Positions 17,060 through 26,060 of a stretch of DNA of 64,000 nucleotides are shown one piece after another. Source of the stretch: Lolliginicoccus suaedae. GTDB taxonomy: Bacteria > Actinomycetota > Actinomycetes > Mycobacteriales > Mycobacteriaceae. Positions within the stretch are counted from its first letter, which is position 1. Every line of letters starts with the position of its first letter. The notes beneath the pieces were generated by a model. The model saw only the letters and a list, made by a program, of their open reading frames with translations. It ran no database searches and was not told the DNA's origin. The DNA is taken from NCBI RefSeq assembly GCF_008312885.1, contig NZ_VSSO01000001.1:434001-498000 (forward strand). The letters run 5' to 3'. A program made the position numbers and the translations under genes.

Positions 17060-18390
17060 TCGACACCGCCTGCCACGTAGTTGCGCGGGCGCAGATCTTC
17101 CCGGCCGATGTTGCGCGCGGTCTCGTCGAGCTCGGCTCCGGCCTTGCCGATGAAGCGCTCGACGTGGGGCAGCAGAAGGCCCTCGTCGAGTGCTGACGAC
17201 GCGGCCTGGAGCTGCTGGATGCCGCGAGCCAGCGCTGGGTCGTAGGAAAGCCCGGAGATCTCGATGGCGAGCGTGTTGAGGAGCGCGAGGCGGGCAGGCG
17301 CGGCGCGGGGTGGCCGTGCGCCTGGGCCGAGCACCTGGCGCGCGGAGAGGGCGAGGAACACCAGGACGCTGGCGCCGAACAGCCACGGCAATGCGGGCAT
17401 GGCCACGCGCATCGGGTCGAATGGCTGGTACGGGAGCGGACGGTCGAACACACCGGAGTAGCGGATGTCGGTCACTCGGTTCAAGTAGGCATTGAGGATG
17501 TTCTGCTGCGGGTAGTCCCAGCGGCTCAGTCGGCTGCCGAACTGCGCGTAGAAGCTTGCGGAAGCGATCTCGGCGAACTCGTCGGCCTGCGGGCCGTGGT
17601 ACTCGATCCAATTGCCGTGCATCACCACGATGGGCTGCCCGGGGAAGCGTTCAGCGAGCGCGGGGCCGTACTCGGGCATGGGTTCGCCGAACTCCTGCCG
17701 AGGGAACGCTGCGACCAGGAGCTCGCTGTCGGGGAACGCCCGGTGGGCACTATCCGGTGCCGTGTCCAAAGTCGTGCCGGCAGCGAGGTGCGGGCGTCCC
17801 GCGCTCAGATCGGCGACGACGGCGGCCAGCTCGGGACCGGTGGGCGCGCGGCGCTCGAGAACGTCGACATCGTCCGGGATGGTCTCGTCCCGCTCCACCG
17901 CGATGAGCGCCAGCATCAAGCTGGTGACGTCGCCGGTCGCGTACTCGCCGCGCCAGCCGGGGATGTCGTCGTGGCGCGCGCCGGTGATCCCGCTGACGAC
18001 GCTGGTACCGATGATCTGGAAGTCGATGTCGTCGACCTCGCTGATCTGGGCCTTCTGGTCCGGGGTCAGGCCGGGTGGCGCGATAACGATCTTGGGTTCA
18101 TTGTCTCCGAGAGCCTCCGAGACCAGCTTCTCGTCCCAGTGCGCGATCGCCCCCGGGAGTCGCACCACGCGTTGCTCGTCGGCCATCGCCTGGATCTCCG
18201 CGGTCGACGGGATGGCGTGATCGGTCAGTTCGATCGGGTCGCCGTCCATGACCCCATCCTTCGCCGACGGTGACTGGCCGTAACTGACATCCACGCTCTG
18301 GCTCTGGCGCTGCGCGACGAGGAAGACAACGAGAACGGCGATGGCGACGGCAAGGAATGCCCATCGGATCCAGGAAAGATGTTCACGCAT
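17056..18390 (-). CDS. Two-TM membrane protein, second gene of an unknown membrane cassette
   Basis: A 444-residue protein. One membrane helix lies at about 9-27 (RWAFLAVAIAVLVVFLV) and a second at 331-350 (MPALPWLFGASVLVFLAL), enclosing an extracytoplasmic domain of about 300 residues without cysteines; a helical cytoplasmic tail of about 94 residues follows. Segments IVIAPPGLTPDQ and PIVVMHGNWIEYHG are Rossmann-like, but no catalytic motif can be named. It overlaps the small protein upstream by 8 bp and the next gene by 4 bp, so the three are translationally coupled and probably form one complex. Confidence 0.72.
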   Translation of the reverse strand: MREHLSWIRWAFLAVAIAVLVVFLVAQRQSQSVDVSYGQSPSAKDGVMDGDPIELTDHAIPSTAEIQAMADEQRVVRLPGAIAHWDEKLVSEALGDNEPKIVIAPPGLTPDQKAQISEVDDIDFQIIGTSVVSGITGARHDDIPGWRGEYATGDVTSLMLALIAVERDETIPDDVDVLERRAPTGPELAAVVADLSAGRPHLAAGTTLDTAPDSAHRAFPDSELLVAAFPRQEFGEPMPEYGPALAERFPGQPIVVMHGNWIEYHGPQADEFAEIASASFYAQFGSRLSRWDYPQQNILNAYLNRVTDIRYSGVFDRPLPYQPFDPMRVAMPALPWLFGASVLVFLALSARQVLGPGARPPRAAPARLALLNTLAIEISGLSYDPALARGIQQLQAASSALDEGLLLPHVERFIGKAGAELDETARNIGREDLRPRNYVAGGVE

Positions 18391-18688
18391 CGGCCGCCGC
18401 CCGCCACAATAGGTCGGCGCGGACGGCGCACTGCTCTGCTTCGGAGGCGGCCGTGATTCCGCCGTCGGCAGCGACGAGCAGCTCGGCCCGGTGGAACAGC
18501 GCCTCCGCCTCCGCTACTGGTTGAGCGGCGGCGTCTCGGCTGATCGCCGCGCCCTCGACCGCGGCGCGGGCAGCCGACCAGGCGGTGCGTCGACGCAGGG
18601 CGCGCGCCCGCGCGCGGGGTGCGTAGGCGGCACCGAACCCCGCTGCCACCAGCAGAGCGGCACCGGCCACCCACAGCATCCATTCCAC
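18383..18688 (-). CDS. Small single-TM protein, first gene of an unknown membrane cassette
   Basis: A 101-residue protein with one N-terminal membrane helix (WMLWVAGAALLVAAGFGAAYA, about 3-22), a strongly basic stop-transfer (PRARARALRRR) and a helical cytoplasmic domain rich in Ala and Glu (AAQPVAEAEALFHRAELLVAADGG). No family is recognised with confidence. The 8-bp overlap with the following gene and the common design of all three products (membrane helix plus cytoplasmic helices) suggest one membrane assembly. Confidence 0.65.
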   Translation of the reverse strand: MEWMLWVAGAALLVAAGFGAAYAPRARARALRRRTAWSAARAAVEGAAISRDAAAQPVAEAEALFHRAELLVAADGGITAASEAEQCAVRADLLWRAAADA

Positions 18689-18780
18689 CGCACCCTCCCA
18701 GCGTTGCTCCCAGGCATTGTGCCAGGCGTGCTTGTGATCGCAAGCTGATCGAGCCCGTGAGAGGTGCGCTGAGGCAGGGA

Positions 18781-19437
18781 TCAGCTCGTGAACCCTGTCT
18801 GGTAGGCGATGACGACGAGCTGGGCGCGATCTCGGGCGTGCAGCTTCATCAGCAGGCGGCTGACGTGGGTCTTGGCGGTGCCGATGCTGACGACGAGCCG
18901 CTCAGCGATCTCGGCATTGGATAGCCCATCAGCGACCAAGGCCAGGACGTCGCGCTCCCTATCGGTCAACGATTCCAGTGCCTTCGGTGTGGGGCGGCGC
19001 GATTCTGGTGAGCGGACGAACTCGGCGATCAATGTGCGGGTAACACTGGGCGATAGCAGTGCCTCGCCCGCGGCGATCACCCGGACGGCATCGAGGAGTT
19101 CATGAGGGCGGGTGTCCTTCAGCAGGAACCCGCTGGCCCCGGCCCGCAGCGCGCCGTAGACGTACTCATCGAGCCCGAAGGTGGTCAGCATCAGCACCCG
19201 CACCGAGGACGTGGCCGAGGTGGCAGCGATCTCGCGAGTCGCCTCGAGGCCGTCCATCACCGGCATCCTGATGTCCATCAGCACCACGTCGGGCAGGAGG
19301 CGGCGGGCGAGGTCCACGGCCTCCTGGCCGTTGCTGGCCTCGGCGACGACGCTGATGTCGTCAGCGGAGGCGAGCAGCATGCTGAACCCCGACCGCACTA
19401 GCGCCTGGTCGTCGGCCACTATGACCCGGATCGTCAT
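18781..19437 (-). CDS. NarL/LuxR-type response regulator
   Basis: A 218-residue two-domain regulator. The receiver domain has VADDQALVRSG, the phosphoacceptor Asp55 in VVLMDIRMP, Thr in MLTTFGLDEYV and Lys in GFLLKDT. The C-terminal LuxR helix-turn-helix is TDRERDVLALVADGLSNAEIAERL...GTAKTHVSRLLMKL (about 152-205). The start ATG at 19437 overlaps the stop of the sensor kinase gene by ATGA, so the pair is translationally coupled. It is expected to control the divergent ABC exporter operon at 20679-23241. Confidence 0.92.
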   Translation of the reverse strand: MTIRVIVADDQALVRSGFSMLLASADDISVVAEASNGQEAVDLARRLLPDVVLMDIRMPVMDGLEATREIAATSATSSVRVLMLTTFGLDEYVYGALRAGASGFLLKDTRPHELLDAVRVIAAGEALLSPSVTRTLIAEFVRSPESRRPTPKALESLTDRERDVLALVADGLSNAEIAERLVVSIGTAKTHVSRLLMKLHARDRAQLVVIAYQTGFTS

Positions 19438-20576
19438 GTCATCACCGCGGGCAGTGGAAGTCGCGCGGTGATGCGGAAGTCGCCACCGTCGTCGCCATGC
19501 TCGAGCGAGCCGTCGAACAGCTTCACGCGCTCCTGCATCCCTAGCAGGCCAACGCCGGCACCGCCGACGCTTGCAGGACGGCCAGTCCGCGCGTTGCGCA
19601 CCTCGATGAGCAGCTCCCCGCCGTGGCACCCGATCGAGAGCTGCACGTCGGTGGGACCAGCGTGCTTGGCGACGTTGGTCAGCGCCTCCTGCACGATGCG
19701 ATAGACCGTCAGGGCCAAGGCATCCGGCACCTCGCACCCGTCGAGATCGATGGCGAGCCGCAACCGCAATCCTGCTCGCTCGGCTTGCTCGAACAGCCAC
19801 GGGAGATCGTTGAGGCCTGGTGCCGGGCGCAGCTGGTCCGGGCCCTCCTCTCGGAGGACCCCGAGCATGCGGCGAAGCTCATCGAGCGCCTGGCGGCTGA
19901 TGTCGGAAATGCTGACGAGCGCGGCGCGGGCCTGCTCCGGCTTGGTGTCAATGAGGTGTGCTCCGACACCGGACTGCACAGCAATGGCGCTGATGCTGTG
20001 GGCCACCACATCATGCAGCTCGCGAGCGATGCGGGCGCGCTCCGCGGCCACCGCCTGCGCCGCCAGCTGGCTCTGCGCGTCCTCCAGCTGCGCGGTGCGC
20101 TCCTCGAGGGCGGCGATGGTCACCCGGCGCGCCCGGTGGCTGTCGCCGAGCATCCATGCGGCGAGGGTGACGACCCCGGCGACGAGAAGGTCGATCAGCG
20201 CCCACTCCGTGAACGCCGTCAGGGCGGTCATCACGGCCCATGTTCCGACCAGCGCGGGTAGCGAGCGGTTTCTTTCAGCGTGCGCGCCCACGCTGTACAT
20301 CGCGAGGGCCACCGCCATGCCCAGGCCGGGATACGGGTAGCCGAGCGCCGCGTACAGCACTTCACCAGCGAGCACCGCGACGAGCACGACCAGCGGCGCC
20401 CTCCGTCGCACGACCAGCGGCAGCGGGATGAGCAGCGCCAGCACCAGCGCCGCGGGCGGAGGATCGGCCGCGGCCAGCGGAAGGACCTCGACGACGCCGA
20501 TGAGCACCGCGACAACACCGTCGACCAGCAACGGGTTCACGCGCTTGAGGCGCCTGGTCCACTCCACGGCGATCAT
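19434..20576 (-). CDS. DesK/NarX-type sensor histidine kinase
   Basis: A 380-residue membrane kinase. About five hydrophobic helices occupy residues 15-150 with little periplasmic sequence, so it likely senses something in or at the membrane. A coiled coil (ALEERTAQLEDAQSQLAAQAVAAERARI) leads to the HisKA_3 box RELHDVVAHSISAI with the phosphorylated His. The ATPase part has ALTNVAKHAGPTDV (N box) and GAGVGLLGMQERV (G box). The start MIAVEW at 20576 was chosen because frames further upstream run through the ABC gene. It is divergent from that gene, with 102 bp between starts. Confidence 0.9.
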   Translation of the reverse strand: MIAVEWTRRLKRVNPLLVDGVVAVLIGVVEVLPLAAADPPPAALVLALLIPLPLVVRRRAPLVVLVAVLAGEVLYAALGYPYPGLGMAVALAMYSVGAHAERNRSLPALVGTWAVMTALTAFTEWALIDLLVAGVVTLAAWMLGDSHRARRVTIAALEERTAQLEDAQSQLAAQAVAAERARIARELHDVVAHSISAIAVQSGVGAHLIDTKPEQARAALVSISDISRQALDELRRMLGVLREEGPDQLRPAPGLNDLPWLFEQAERAGLRLRLAIDLDGCEVPDALALTVYRIVQEALTNVAKHAGPTDVQLSIGCHGGELLIEVRNARTGRPASVGGAGVGLLGMQERVKLFDGSLEHGDDGGDFRITARLPLPAVMT

Positions 20577-20678
20577 GTTACGACCACGATGCGGCGCGCA
20601 CATCTGCCTGCAGGCGTACCCGCAAGATCGGTCTGGAGGCAGACGACGGCGGCCGCGGTTGACCGGATCGTGGAAGCC

Positions 20679-21377
20679 ATGAACGACACCATCACCGTCA
20701 CGGGCCTGACCAAGCGGTTCGGGGACGTTGTCGCCGTCGACGACCTCACCTTCTCGATCGGCCGCGGCACCGTCGCCGGGTTCCTCGGTGCCAACGGCGC
20801 CGGCAAGACCACGACCCTTCGGGCCCTGCTCGGCCTCATCACACCGACCTCGGGCACGACCGCCATCAACGGCACCCCCTACCGCGAGCTCGCCGAGCCG
20901 ACCCGGACCGTCGGCGCCCTCCTCGACTCCGCTGGCCACCATCCGGGCCGCACCGCGCGCGACCATCTGCGCGGCCTGGCGATCGCGACGGGAGTGGCTC
21001 CCGGCCGCGTCGATGAGGTGCTCGCCGAGGTCGACCTGACGCATGCGGCGCGCCGTCGCGTCGGCGGGTACTCCCTGGGAATGCGGCAGCGCCTCGGCCT
21101 GGCGGCGGCGCTGCTTGGTGATCCCGAGATCCTGATCCTTGACGAACCGGCCAACGGGCTCGACCCGGAGGGAATCGCCTGGCTCCGCGCCTTCGTCCGG
21201 GGCTTCGCCGACTCCGGTCGCACCGTGCTGATCTCCAGCCATGTGCTGACCGAGGTGGCACAGACCGTCGACCAGGTCGTGATCATCCGCCAGGGCCGCC
21301 TCGTCGCCCACAAGCCGATCGAGGCCGGCGAGAACCTGGAACGCACGTTCTTCCAATTGACAGGAGACCTGGGATGA
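20679..21377 (+). CDS. ABC transporter ATP-binding protein (exporter type)
   Basis: A 232-residue ATPase of the ABC-2/antibiotic-export type. It has Walker A GANGAGKTTT, Q-loop-region LLDSAGHHPGRTARDHL, signature YSLGMRQRL, Walker B LILDEPANGLDP and the switch His in ISSHVL. It lacks the usual C-terminal extension and is short for its class (often about 300). It overlaps the permease gene by ATGA. With the two-component system on the other strand this resembles modules that respond to cell-envelope-active compounds and export or protect against them; the substrate is unknown. Confidence 0.92.
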   Translation: MNDTITVTGLTKRFGDVVAVDDLTFSIGRGTVAGFLGANGAGKTTTLRALLGLITPTSGTTAINGTPYRELAEPTRTVGALLDSAGHHPGRTARDHLRGLAIATGVAPGRVDEVLAEVDLTHAARRRVGGYSLGMRQRLGLAAALLGDPEILILDEPANGLDPEGIAWLRAFVRGFADSGRTVLISSHVLTEVAQTVDQVVIIRQGRLVAHKPIEAGENLERTFFQLTGDLG

Positions 21378-22132
21378 CCCGCTTGCTCCACGCTGAACTG
21401 TTCCGCCTGCGCACCACCCGGACCACGTGGGCGCTCCTCGCCGGTGCCCTCGGGCTGGTCGGGCTGGTGCTGTACCCGCCGCTCGCCAATGCCGGCAGTG
21501 GCACGTATCCCTCCCTGGGCACCCCGCACAGCCTCGAGACGATCATCGGCGCCCCGCGCTACGCGATGTACTTCACGGCACTGCTCGGCGTGCTGGCGGT
21601 CTCCGGCGAGTACCGCCACCGCACCATCACCCAGACGTTCCTCGCAACTCCCAACCGCCTGCGTGTCGTCGGGGCCAAGCTCGCCGCGTACGGGCTCGCC
21701 GGGCTCGGGTTCGGCGCCGTGGCCACGGTCGCGGCATTAGGTACTGCTGCCGCGTGGCACGCCGCCAAGGGTGTGCCCCTGGACCTGTGGCAGTCCGAGA
21801 TCCTGCTGTCGGCCGTCGGACTGGTGGCCGTCGCCGGGCTGCTCGCCATGATCGGGGTGGGCGTCGGCGCGCTGGTCCCGAACCAGGCAGCCGCCTTGGT
21901 CGGTGTCATCGTCTGGCTCCAGATCATCGAGTCGGGGCTGCTCACTGGCTTCGCGCCCCAGCTCTACGGCTGGACGGTCAACGGCGCCGCTCTCGCGGTC
22001 GCCGGCATCGCCCCGCCCTCGCCGGCACTGCCACTGCTGGCCCCGCTCCAGGGTGGGCTGCTGCTATCCGCCTACGCGCTCGTGATCGCCCTGGTCGCCA
22101 CCCGCGTCACCCTGGAACGGGATCTGGCATGA
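21374..22132 (+). CDS. ABC transporter permease
   Basis: A 252-residue membrane protein with about six helices, including TWALLAGALGLVGLVLYPPL, YAMYFTALLGVLAVSGEYRH and LAMIGVGVGALVPNQAAALVGVIVW. The text SGEYRHRTITQTFLATPNR after helix 2 is the conserved cytoplasmic coupling motif of ABC-2 permeases. It is coupled to the ATPase gene before it (ATGA) and to the serine hydrolase gene after it (ATGA). Together with the ATPase it should form a homodimeric exporter. Confidence 0.88.
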   Translation: MTRLLHAELFRLRTTRTTWALLAGALGLVGLVLYPPLANAGSGTYPSLGTPHSLETIIGAPRYAMYFTALLGVLAVSGEYRHRTITQTFLATPNRLRVVGAKLAAYGLAGLGFGAVATVAALGTAAAWHAAKGVPLDLWQSEILLSAVGLVAVAGLLAMIGVGVGALVPNQAAALVGVIVWLQIIESGLLTGFAPQLYGWTVNGAALAVAGIAPPSPALPLLAPLQGGLLLSAYALVIALVATRVTLERDLA

Positions 22133-23241
22133 GACGCCGACTCAGCGTGATAGTCATCCTCGTGGCACTGGTGTCCGGATGCGCCCCGGACCCGGTCAAC
22201 GCCGCGGACGACCTGCCGGAGCTGCTCGCCGCCTGGCAGGCCCGCTCGGGCGCGGTCGGGGTGGCCATGGCCGTCGACGCACCCGGCCAGTCAGTGTGGG
22301 TCGGCACGGCAGGGCTCTCCGACATCGACGCCCAGGCACCGTTGGCCGCCGACGACCAGTTCCGCATCGGCAGCGTCACCAAGACGTTCACCGCGGTGGT
22401 CACATTGCAGCTGGTCGAGGAGGGCAGGGTGGGCCTCGACGACCCCGTCGCCCGCCACCTCGACGGCTTCCCGTGGGGCGAGGACGTCACCGTGCGCCAC
22501 CTCCTCGCTCACACCAGCGGCATACCTGACTACCAGCGCGTGCACGGTTTCCTCGACGGGCAACGCACCGACCGTGACCGCCGCTGGACCGCCGACGAGC
22601 TCATCGGGCTCATCGCCGACCGCGACCTGGGGCACGCGCCGGGGAGGCGTTTCGCGTACTCCAACACCAACTACACGCTGCTCGGCCAGGTCATCGCGGC
22701 CGTCTCCGGCAACCCGTGGGCGATCGAGGTGCGCCGACGCATCCTCGGGCCCCTGGGAATGCACGACACCTCGATCCCCAGCGTCTCGATCCCCAGTGTC
22801 GATGGCGTCCCGCCCGAGCTGGTCGCGGGCTACGCCGACATCGACGCCGACGGGCAGCTCGATAATGTTGGCGGGGGTTCCTGGCCAGCGCTGGAGTCCG
22901 AGGGAGAGGCGGTCGGCAACATCATATCGACGGTCACCGACCTGCAACGGTTCGCTGCTGCCTTGTTCCGTGGCCGCCTTCTGCAGCCGACGTCGATGGC
23001 GACGATGCTCGGCGCGGACGACGGGCAGCCCCTGGGCTTGCACCGCCAGGCCTACGTCGATGACACCGCGATCGGGCACTCGGGCGCGGACCCGGGGTTT
23101 GCCGCCACCATGACCTACCTGCCTGATCGCGACATCACCATCGTCGTGCTGACCAACGACGGCTCGGTCGATCCCGTTGACCTCGTGGCAGTCACCGCTC
23201 GCTTGCTCCGCCGTGCCACAGGTCAAGCAGGAGGTTGTTGA
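22129..23241 (+). CDS. Serine hydrolase lipoprotein, class C beta-lactamase/DD-peptidase family
   Basis: A 370-residue protein with a lipoprotein signal (VALVSGC, Cys18). The penicillin-interacting motifs are SVTK (active-site Ser and Lys), YSN in FAYSNTNYTLLG and HSG in IGHSGADPG. Family members are D-alanyl-D-alanine carboxypeptidases, esterases or beta-lactamases acting outside the membrane. As last gene of the ABC operon it may modify the wall or the exported compound. A short internal duplication SIPSVSIPSV lies near residue 220. Its last 50 bases overlap the 3' end of the convergent hydrolase gene. Confidence 0.87.
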   Translation: MRRRLSVIVILVALVSGCAPDPVNAADDLPELLAAWQARSGAVGVAMAVDAPGQSVWVGTAGLSDIDAQAPLAADDQFRIGSVTKTFTAVVTLQLVEEGRVGLDDPVARHLDGFPWGEDVTVRHLLAHTSGIPDYQRVHGFLDGQRTDRDRRWTADELIGLIADRDLGHAPGRRFAYSNTNYTLLGQVIAAVSGNPWAIEVRRRILGPLGMHDTSIPSVSIPSVDGVPPELVAGYADIDADGQLDNVGGGSWPALESEGEAVGNIISTVTDLQRFAAALFRGRLLQPTSMATMLGADDGQPLGLHRQAYVDDTAIGHSGADPGFAATMTYLPDRDITIVVLTNDGSVDPVDLVAVTARLLRRATGQAGGC

Positions 23242-23941
23242 TCGGGTCCCCGGTGAACTGGATCTCGTGGCCCGCGCCCGCGACTTCCGCGCGAATGGCG
23301 TGGATCTGCTCCGCCAGTTCGTCACAAATGGCATCGAAGCCCGGATTATGCGCACCGGAGACCACGAGCTTGGGGAACCGGGCCGCCGCCAATTCGTTGA
23401 CGGGAAGCTCACAGGTCCAAGCGCGGCGGCCCCGACGAGTGATAGGCACCATGGGCATGGCATCGTCAAGCACCTCGGCGGGCAGCGATGCCGGATCTGT
23501 TCCTACTGCTTCGAGGAACCGCTCGAGCCACTCCCTGTCGCTGAGTTCTTCCTCCCAGGACCTGCGCACTCTGTCGACCAGCCGGGCTGCGTCCGGGTGG
23601 GTAGCCAGCGTGAGCGCAGGGGGCTCCAGCAGGGCGAGCGAGCGAACCGATCCTGGTCTTCGTGCCGCGGCGAGCATGGCACCGAGCCCGCCATAGGAGT
23701 GCGCGACGAGGTGCGCACCATCAAGGATGAGATCGGCGATGTCGTCGGCATCACGCAGGAAGTCCTCGCCCTCGGCCGCCGGGCTCCTGCCGTAGCCGCG
23801 CCGATCAGGCACGAGCAGCCGATACCCCTCGTGGGCAAGCGGCTCCTGCGCCTGCCACTCCTCGGCTCCTGTTGCCAGCGAGCCGTGGACCAGGATCACG
23901 GGATCGCCTGCTCCCCACGATTCCATCCAGAGATCGCTCAT
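23192..23941 (-). CDS. Alpha/beta fold hydrolase
   Basis: A 249-residue cytosolic hydrolase. It has VILVHGSLATGAEEW (oxyanion), VPDRRGYGRSP, the nucleophile elbow VAHSYGGLGAML and a late His in GAGHEIQFTG. An acidic residue near GAHNPGFDAI would complete the triad, but Asn and Pro sit where Asp is often found (GxxD), so the acid is not certain. Substrate unknown. The 3' end overlaps the serine hydrolase gene on the other strand by 50 bp, so the last 16 or so codons of both genes share DNA. Confidence 0.8.
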   Translation of the reverse strand: MSDLWMESWGAGDPVILVHGSLATGAEEWQAQEPLAHEGYRLLVPDRRGYGRSPAAEGEDFLRDADDIADLILDGAHLVAHSYGGLGAMLAAARRPGSVRSLALLEPPALTLATHPDAARLVDRVRRSWEEELSDREWLERFLEAVGTDPASLPAEVLDDAMPMVPITRRGRRAWTCELPVNELAAARFPKLVVSGAHNPGFDAICDELAEQIHAIRAEVAGAGHEIQFTGDPINNLLLDLWHGGASER

Positions 23942-24154
23942 CGCTTCTCCTCGCGCGGATCTCGCCTCGCCGATGCTGTCCGAGTGATCCGGCGCCCGCC
24001 GAGAACCTCTGCAGCATGTGGCCCGATCCCTCGACCATGCACCTGTCCCGCAAGACCGTCAAGGGTGCGAGCGGGGTCCGTGGATGGGTGTCGGGACTCC
24101 AGATGGGCGACATAGCGCTCCTAACGCTGGTCCGAGATATGGCACTATCGAGCT

Positions 24155-25144
24155 ATGCGCCCTGTGACTGCTCCGAGGTTGGATGAACTGCGCCGAGCCG
24201 CGAGGAGGCGGGGGCGGCATGCGGTGGGCCAGTACGTCCGTCGCTTGGGCTCGCGCGGCACGGTCACGCACGCTGAGGTGCGTGCGATGCGGCTGTTTCT
24301 GGATCGGTACTTGACCCGGCCCCCGTTCCGGGCGCATCCGGACACGAGGGTCGAGCAGGTCCGCGCGCGCACGGAAGGTGGGCAGGTGCGGGGCGAGTGG
24401 GTCGAGCGCCCGGGGGCTGGTGCGCGCGATGGTGGTGTGCTGCTGTATGTGCATGGAGGCGGGTTCGTGAGCGGCTCGCCCTTGTCGCACCGGGGCCTGA
24501 CCAGTGAGCTATCGTCGCGCTCCCAGCGACCAGTGTTCTCGGTGGACTACCGCAGGGCTCCCGAGCATCCCTACCCGGCTGCCGCTGACGATGTGCTGCG
24601 CGCCTACCGGTGGCTTCTCGACTCTGGCCTGGGGCCCGAGCAGATCGTGGTGTGCGGTGATTCCGCTGGCGGGCATCTCGCGCTGGGCCTGCCTCCGCGG
24701 GCGCACCGGGCGGGCCTTGCTGTTCCGGCTGGTGTGGTGGCCCTATCTCCCGTGATCGATCCGACGATGACGCTGAGCCGCCACTGGATGGCCGAGAAGC
24801 ACCCGAAGGCTCCCGCCTACTACACCGATGCCGCGCGGGCGCTGATGGCCCCGAACTGGCGCGGCGTGGCGGTGACTGACCCGGAATTGTTGCTGACCGT
24901 CGATGATCTGGCCGTCATGCCGCCCGTGCTCGTGCAGGCTAGTGACGCTGAGCTGCTGACCGGGGACGCGGAGCATTACATCGAGCGGCTCAACGAGATC
25001 GGTGGCACGGGCACTCTGAGCCTCTATCGCCGACGGGTGCATGTGTTCCAGGTGGCGCATCGGGTCTCGAAGACTGCATCGCGGGCCCTCGACGAGATCG
25101 CTCGTTTCGTCGATGATGTGAGCGCGAGGATGGATCGGGCATGA
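24155..25144 (+). CDS. Alpha/beta hydrolase of the hormone-sensitive lipase family
   Basis: A 329-residue esterase-like enzyme. The HSL hallmark HGGGF (100-104) provides the oxyanion hole, YRRAPEHPYPAA is the family strand, and GDSAGGH carries the nucleophile Ser170. The acid is in QASDAEL and the His in RRVHVFQV near the end. Such enzymes cleave short acyl esters; physiological substrates are not predictable. In the text after the elbow (ALGLPPRAHRAG) two adjacent prolines replace the usual helix, which is slightly odd. It overlaps the next small membrane gene by ATGA. Confidence 0.87.
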   Translation: MRPVTAPRLDELRRAARRRGRHAVGQYVRRLGSRGTVTHAEVRAMRLFLDRYLTRPPFRAHPDTRVEQVRARTEGGQVRGEWVERPGAGARDGGVLLYVHGGGFVSGSPLSHRGLTSELSSRSQRPVFSVDYRRAPEHPYPAAADDVLRAYRWLLDSGLGPEQIVVCGDSAGGHLALGLPPRAHRAGLAVPAGVVALSPVIDPTMTLSRHWMAEKHPKAPAYYTDAARALMAPNWRGVAVTDPELLLTVDDLAVMPPVLVQASDAELLTGDAEHYIERLNEIGGTGTLSLYRRRVHVFQVAHRVSKTASRALDEIARFVDDVSARMDRA

Positions 25145-25338
25145 GGCAGCGGCCCAGCGTCCTGCCTCTCACCATGACGATTGGGATCATGCTCGGAGCG
25201 GTGATCGGAGTGATAGTCGGTGTCGCGACGGGAAGCATCGCGCTGTGGCTGCCAATTGGCATCGCGATGAGCTTCGGCATTGCCATAACCATCGGCGCGG
25301 TCATCGACGGCCGCCGGGGATCCGGCGAGCACGAGTAG
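25141..25338 (+). CDS. Small two-TM membrane protein
   Basis: A 65-residue protein with two hydrophobic helices (LTMTIGIMLGAVIGVIVGVA and ALWLPIGIAMSFGIAITIGA) and a charged C-terminal tail (DGRRGSGEHE). Glycine-rich helices suggest tight packing. The start overlaps the stop of the esterase gene by ATGA, so it is translationally coupled to it. No function is known. Confidence 0.7.
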   Translation: MRQRPSVLPLTMTIGIMLGAVIGVIVGVATGSIALWLPIGIAMSFGIAITIGAVIDGRRGSGEHE

Positions 25339-25373
25339 TCCAGCGCTGGCGCAGCGGCGCGAAGGAGGATCAC

Positions 25374-26060
25374 ATGCCCGGATCGACGCTTGCTGGGATC
25401 ATGGCCGAGCTGGCAGGGCTCGCGGACCCAAGGATCCGTGAGCTCAACGTGAAGCATGGTGACGATCATGGCGTCAACCTCACCAAGCTGCGTGCGATCG
25501 CGAAGCGCATCAAGTCCGAGCAGGAGCTCGCGCGCGAGCTGTGGGCCACGGGTGACTCCGCGGCGCGATTGCTGGCGTTGCTGGTCTGTCGGCCGAAGGC
25601 GTTCGACCGGGACGAGCTCGACGCCATGCTGCGCGAGGCCCGCACCCCCAAGGTGCAGGACTGGCTCGTGAACTACGTGGTCAAGAAGAGCCCGCATGCC
25701 GAGGAATTGCGCACGGACTGGCTTTCCGACCCTGATCCGGTGGTAGCGAGCGCCGGATGGGCGTTGACGACCGAGCGTGTGACGAAGAACCCGGAGGGCC
25801 TGCACCTGGCGGGGCTGCTCGACGTCATCGAAGCTGGCATGAAGGAAGCCCCGGACCGCTTGCAATGGTCGATGAACCACTGCCTCGCGCAGATCGGGAT
25901 CGACCATGCCGAGCATCGCGCCCGCGCGATCGACATCGGTGAGCGGCTCGAGGTGCTCAAGGACTACCCGACTCCCCCAGGCTGCACATCGCCATTCGCG
26001 CCGACCTGGATCACGGAGATCGTACGGCGGCAGGCTGGGACCACCGTCAAGCGCCGCTGA
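25374..26060 (+). CDS. DNA alkylation repair-like HEAT protein
   Basis: A 228-residue all-helical protein. The phrase NVKHGDDHGVNLTKLRAIAKRIKSEQELARELWATGDSAARLLAL is typical of AlkD-like glycosylases, followed by helical repeats (AFDRDELDAML, VQDWLVNYVVKK, WAL repeat, LQWSMNHCLAQIGI). AlkD enzymes remove bulky or cationic alkylated bases without base flipping. Whether the key Trp/Asp/Arg residues are kept cannot be decided without alignment; WLSDPDPVVASAGWAL is a candidate site. The start has a good AGGAGG 6 bases upstream. It ends 14 bp inside the convergent membrane-protein gene. Confidence 0.75.
   Translation: MPGSTLAGIMAELAGLADPRIRELNVKHGDDHGVNLTKLRAIAKRIKSEQELARELWATGDSAARLLALLVCRPKAFDRDELDAMLREARTPKVQDWLVNYVVKKSPHAEELRTDWLSDPDPVVASAGWALTTERVTKNPEGLHLAGLLDVIEAGMKEAPDRLQWSMNHCLAQIGIDHAEHRARAIDIGERLEVLKDYPTPPGCTSPFAPTWITEIVRRQAGTTVKRR

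Noticed and set aside
20577-21356. N-terminal extension of the sensor kinase upstream of 20576
   Set aside because: This part runs antisense through the ABC ATPase gene; the kinase is complete from MIAVEW.
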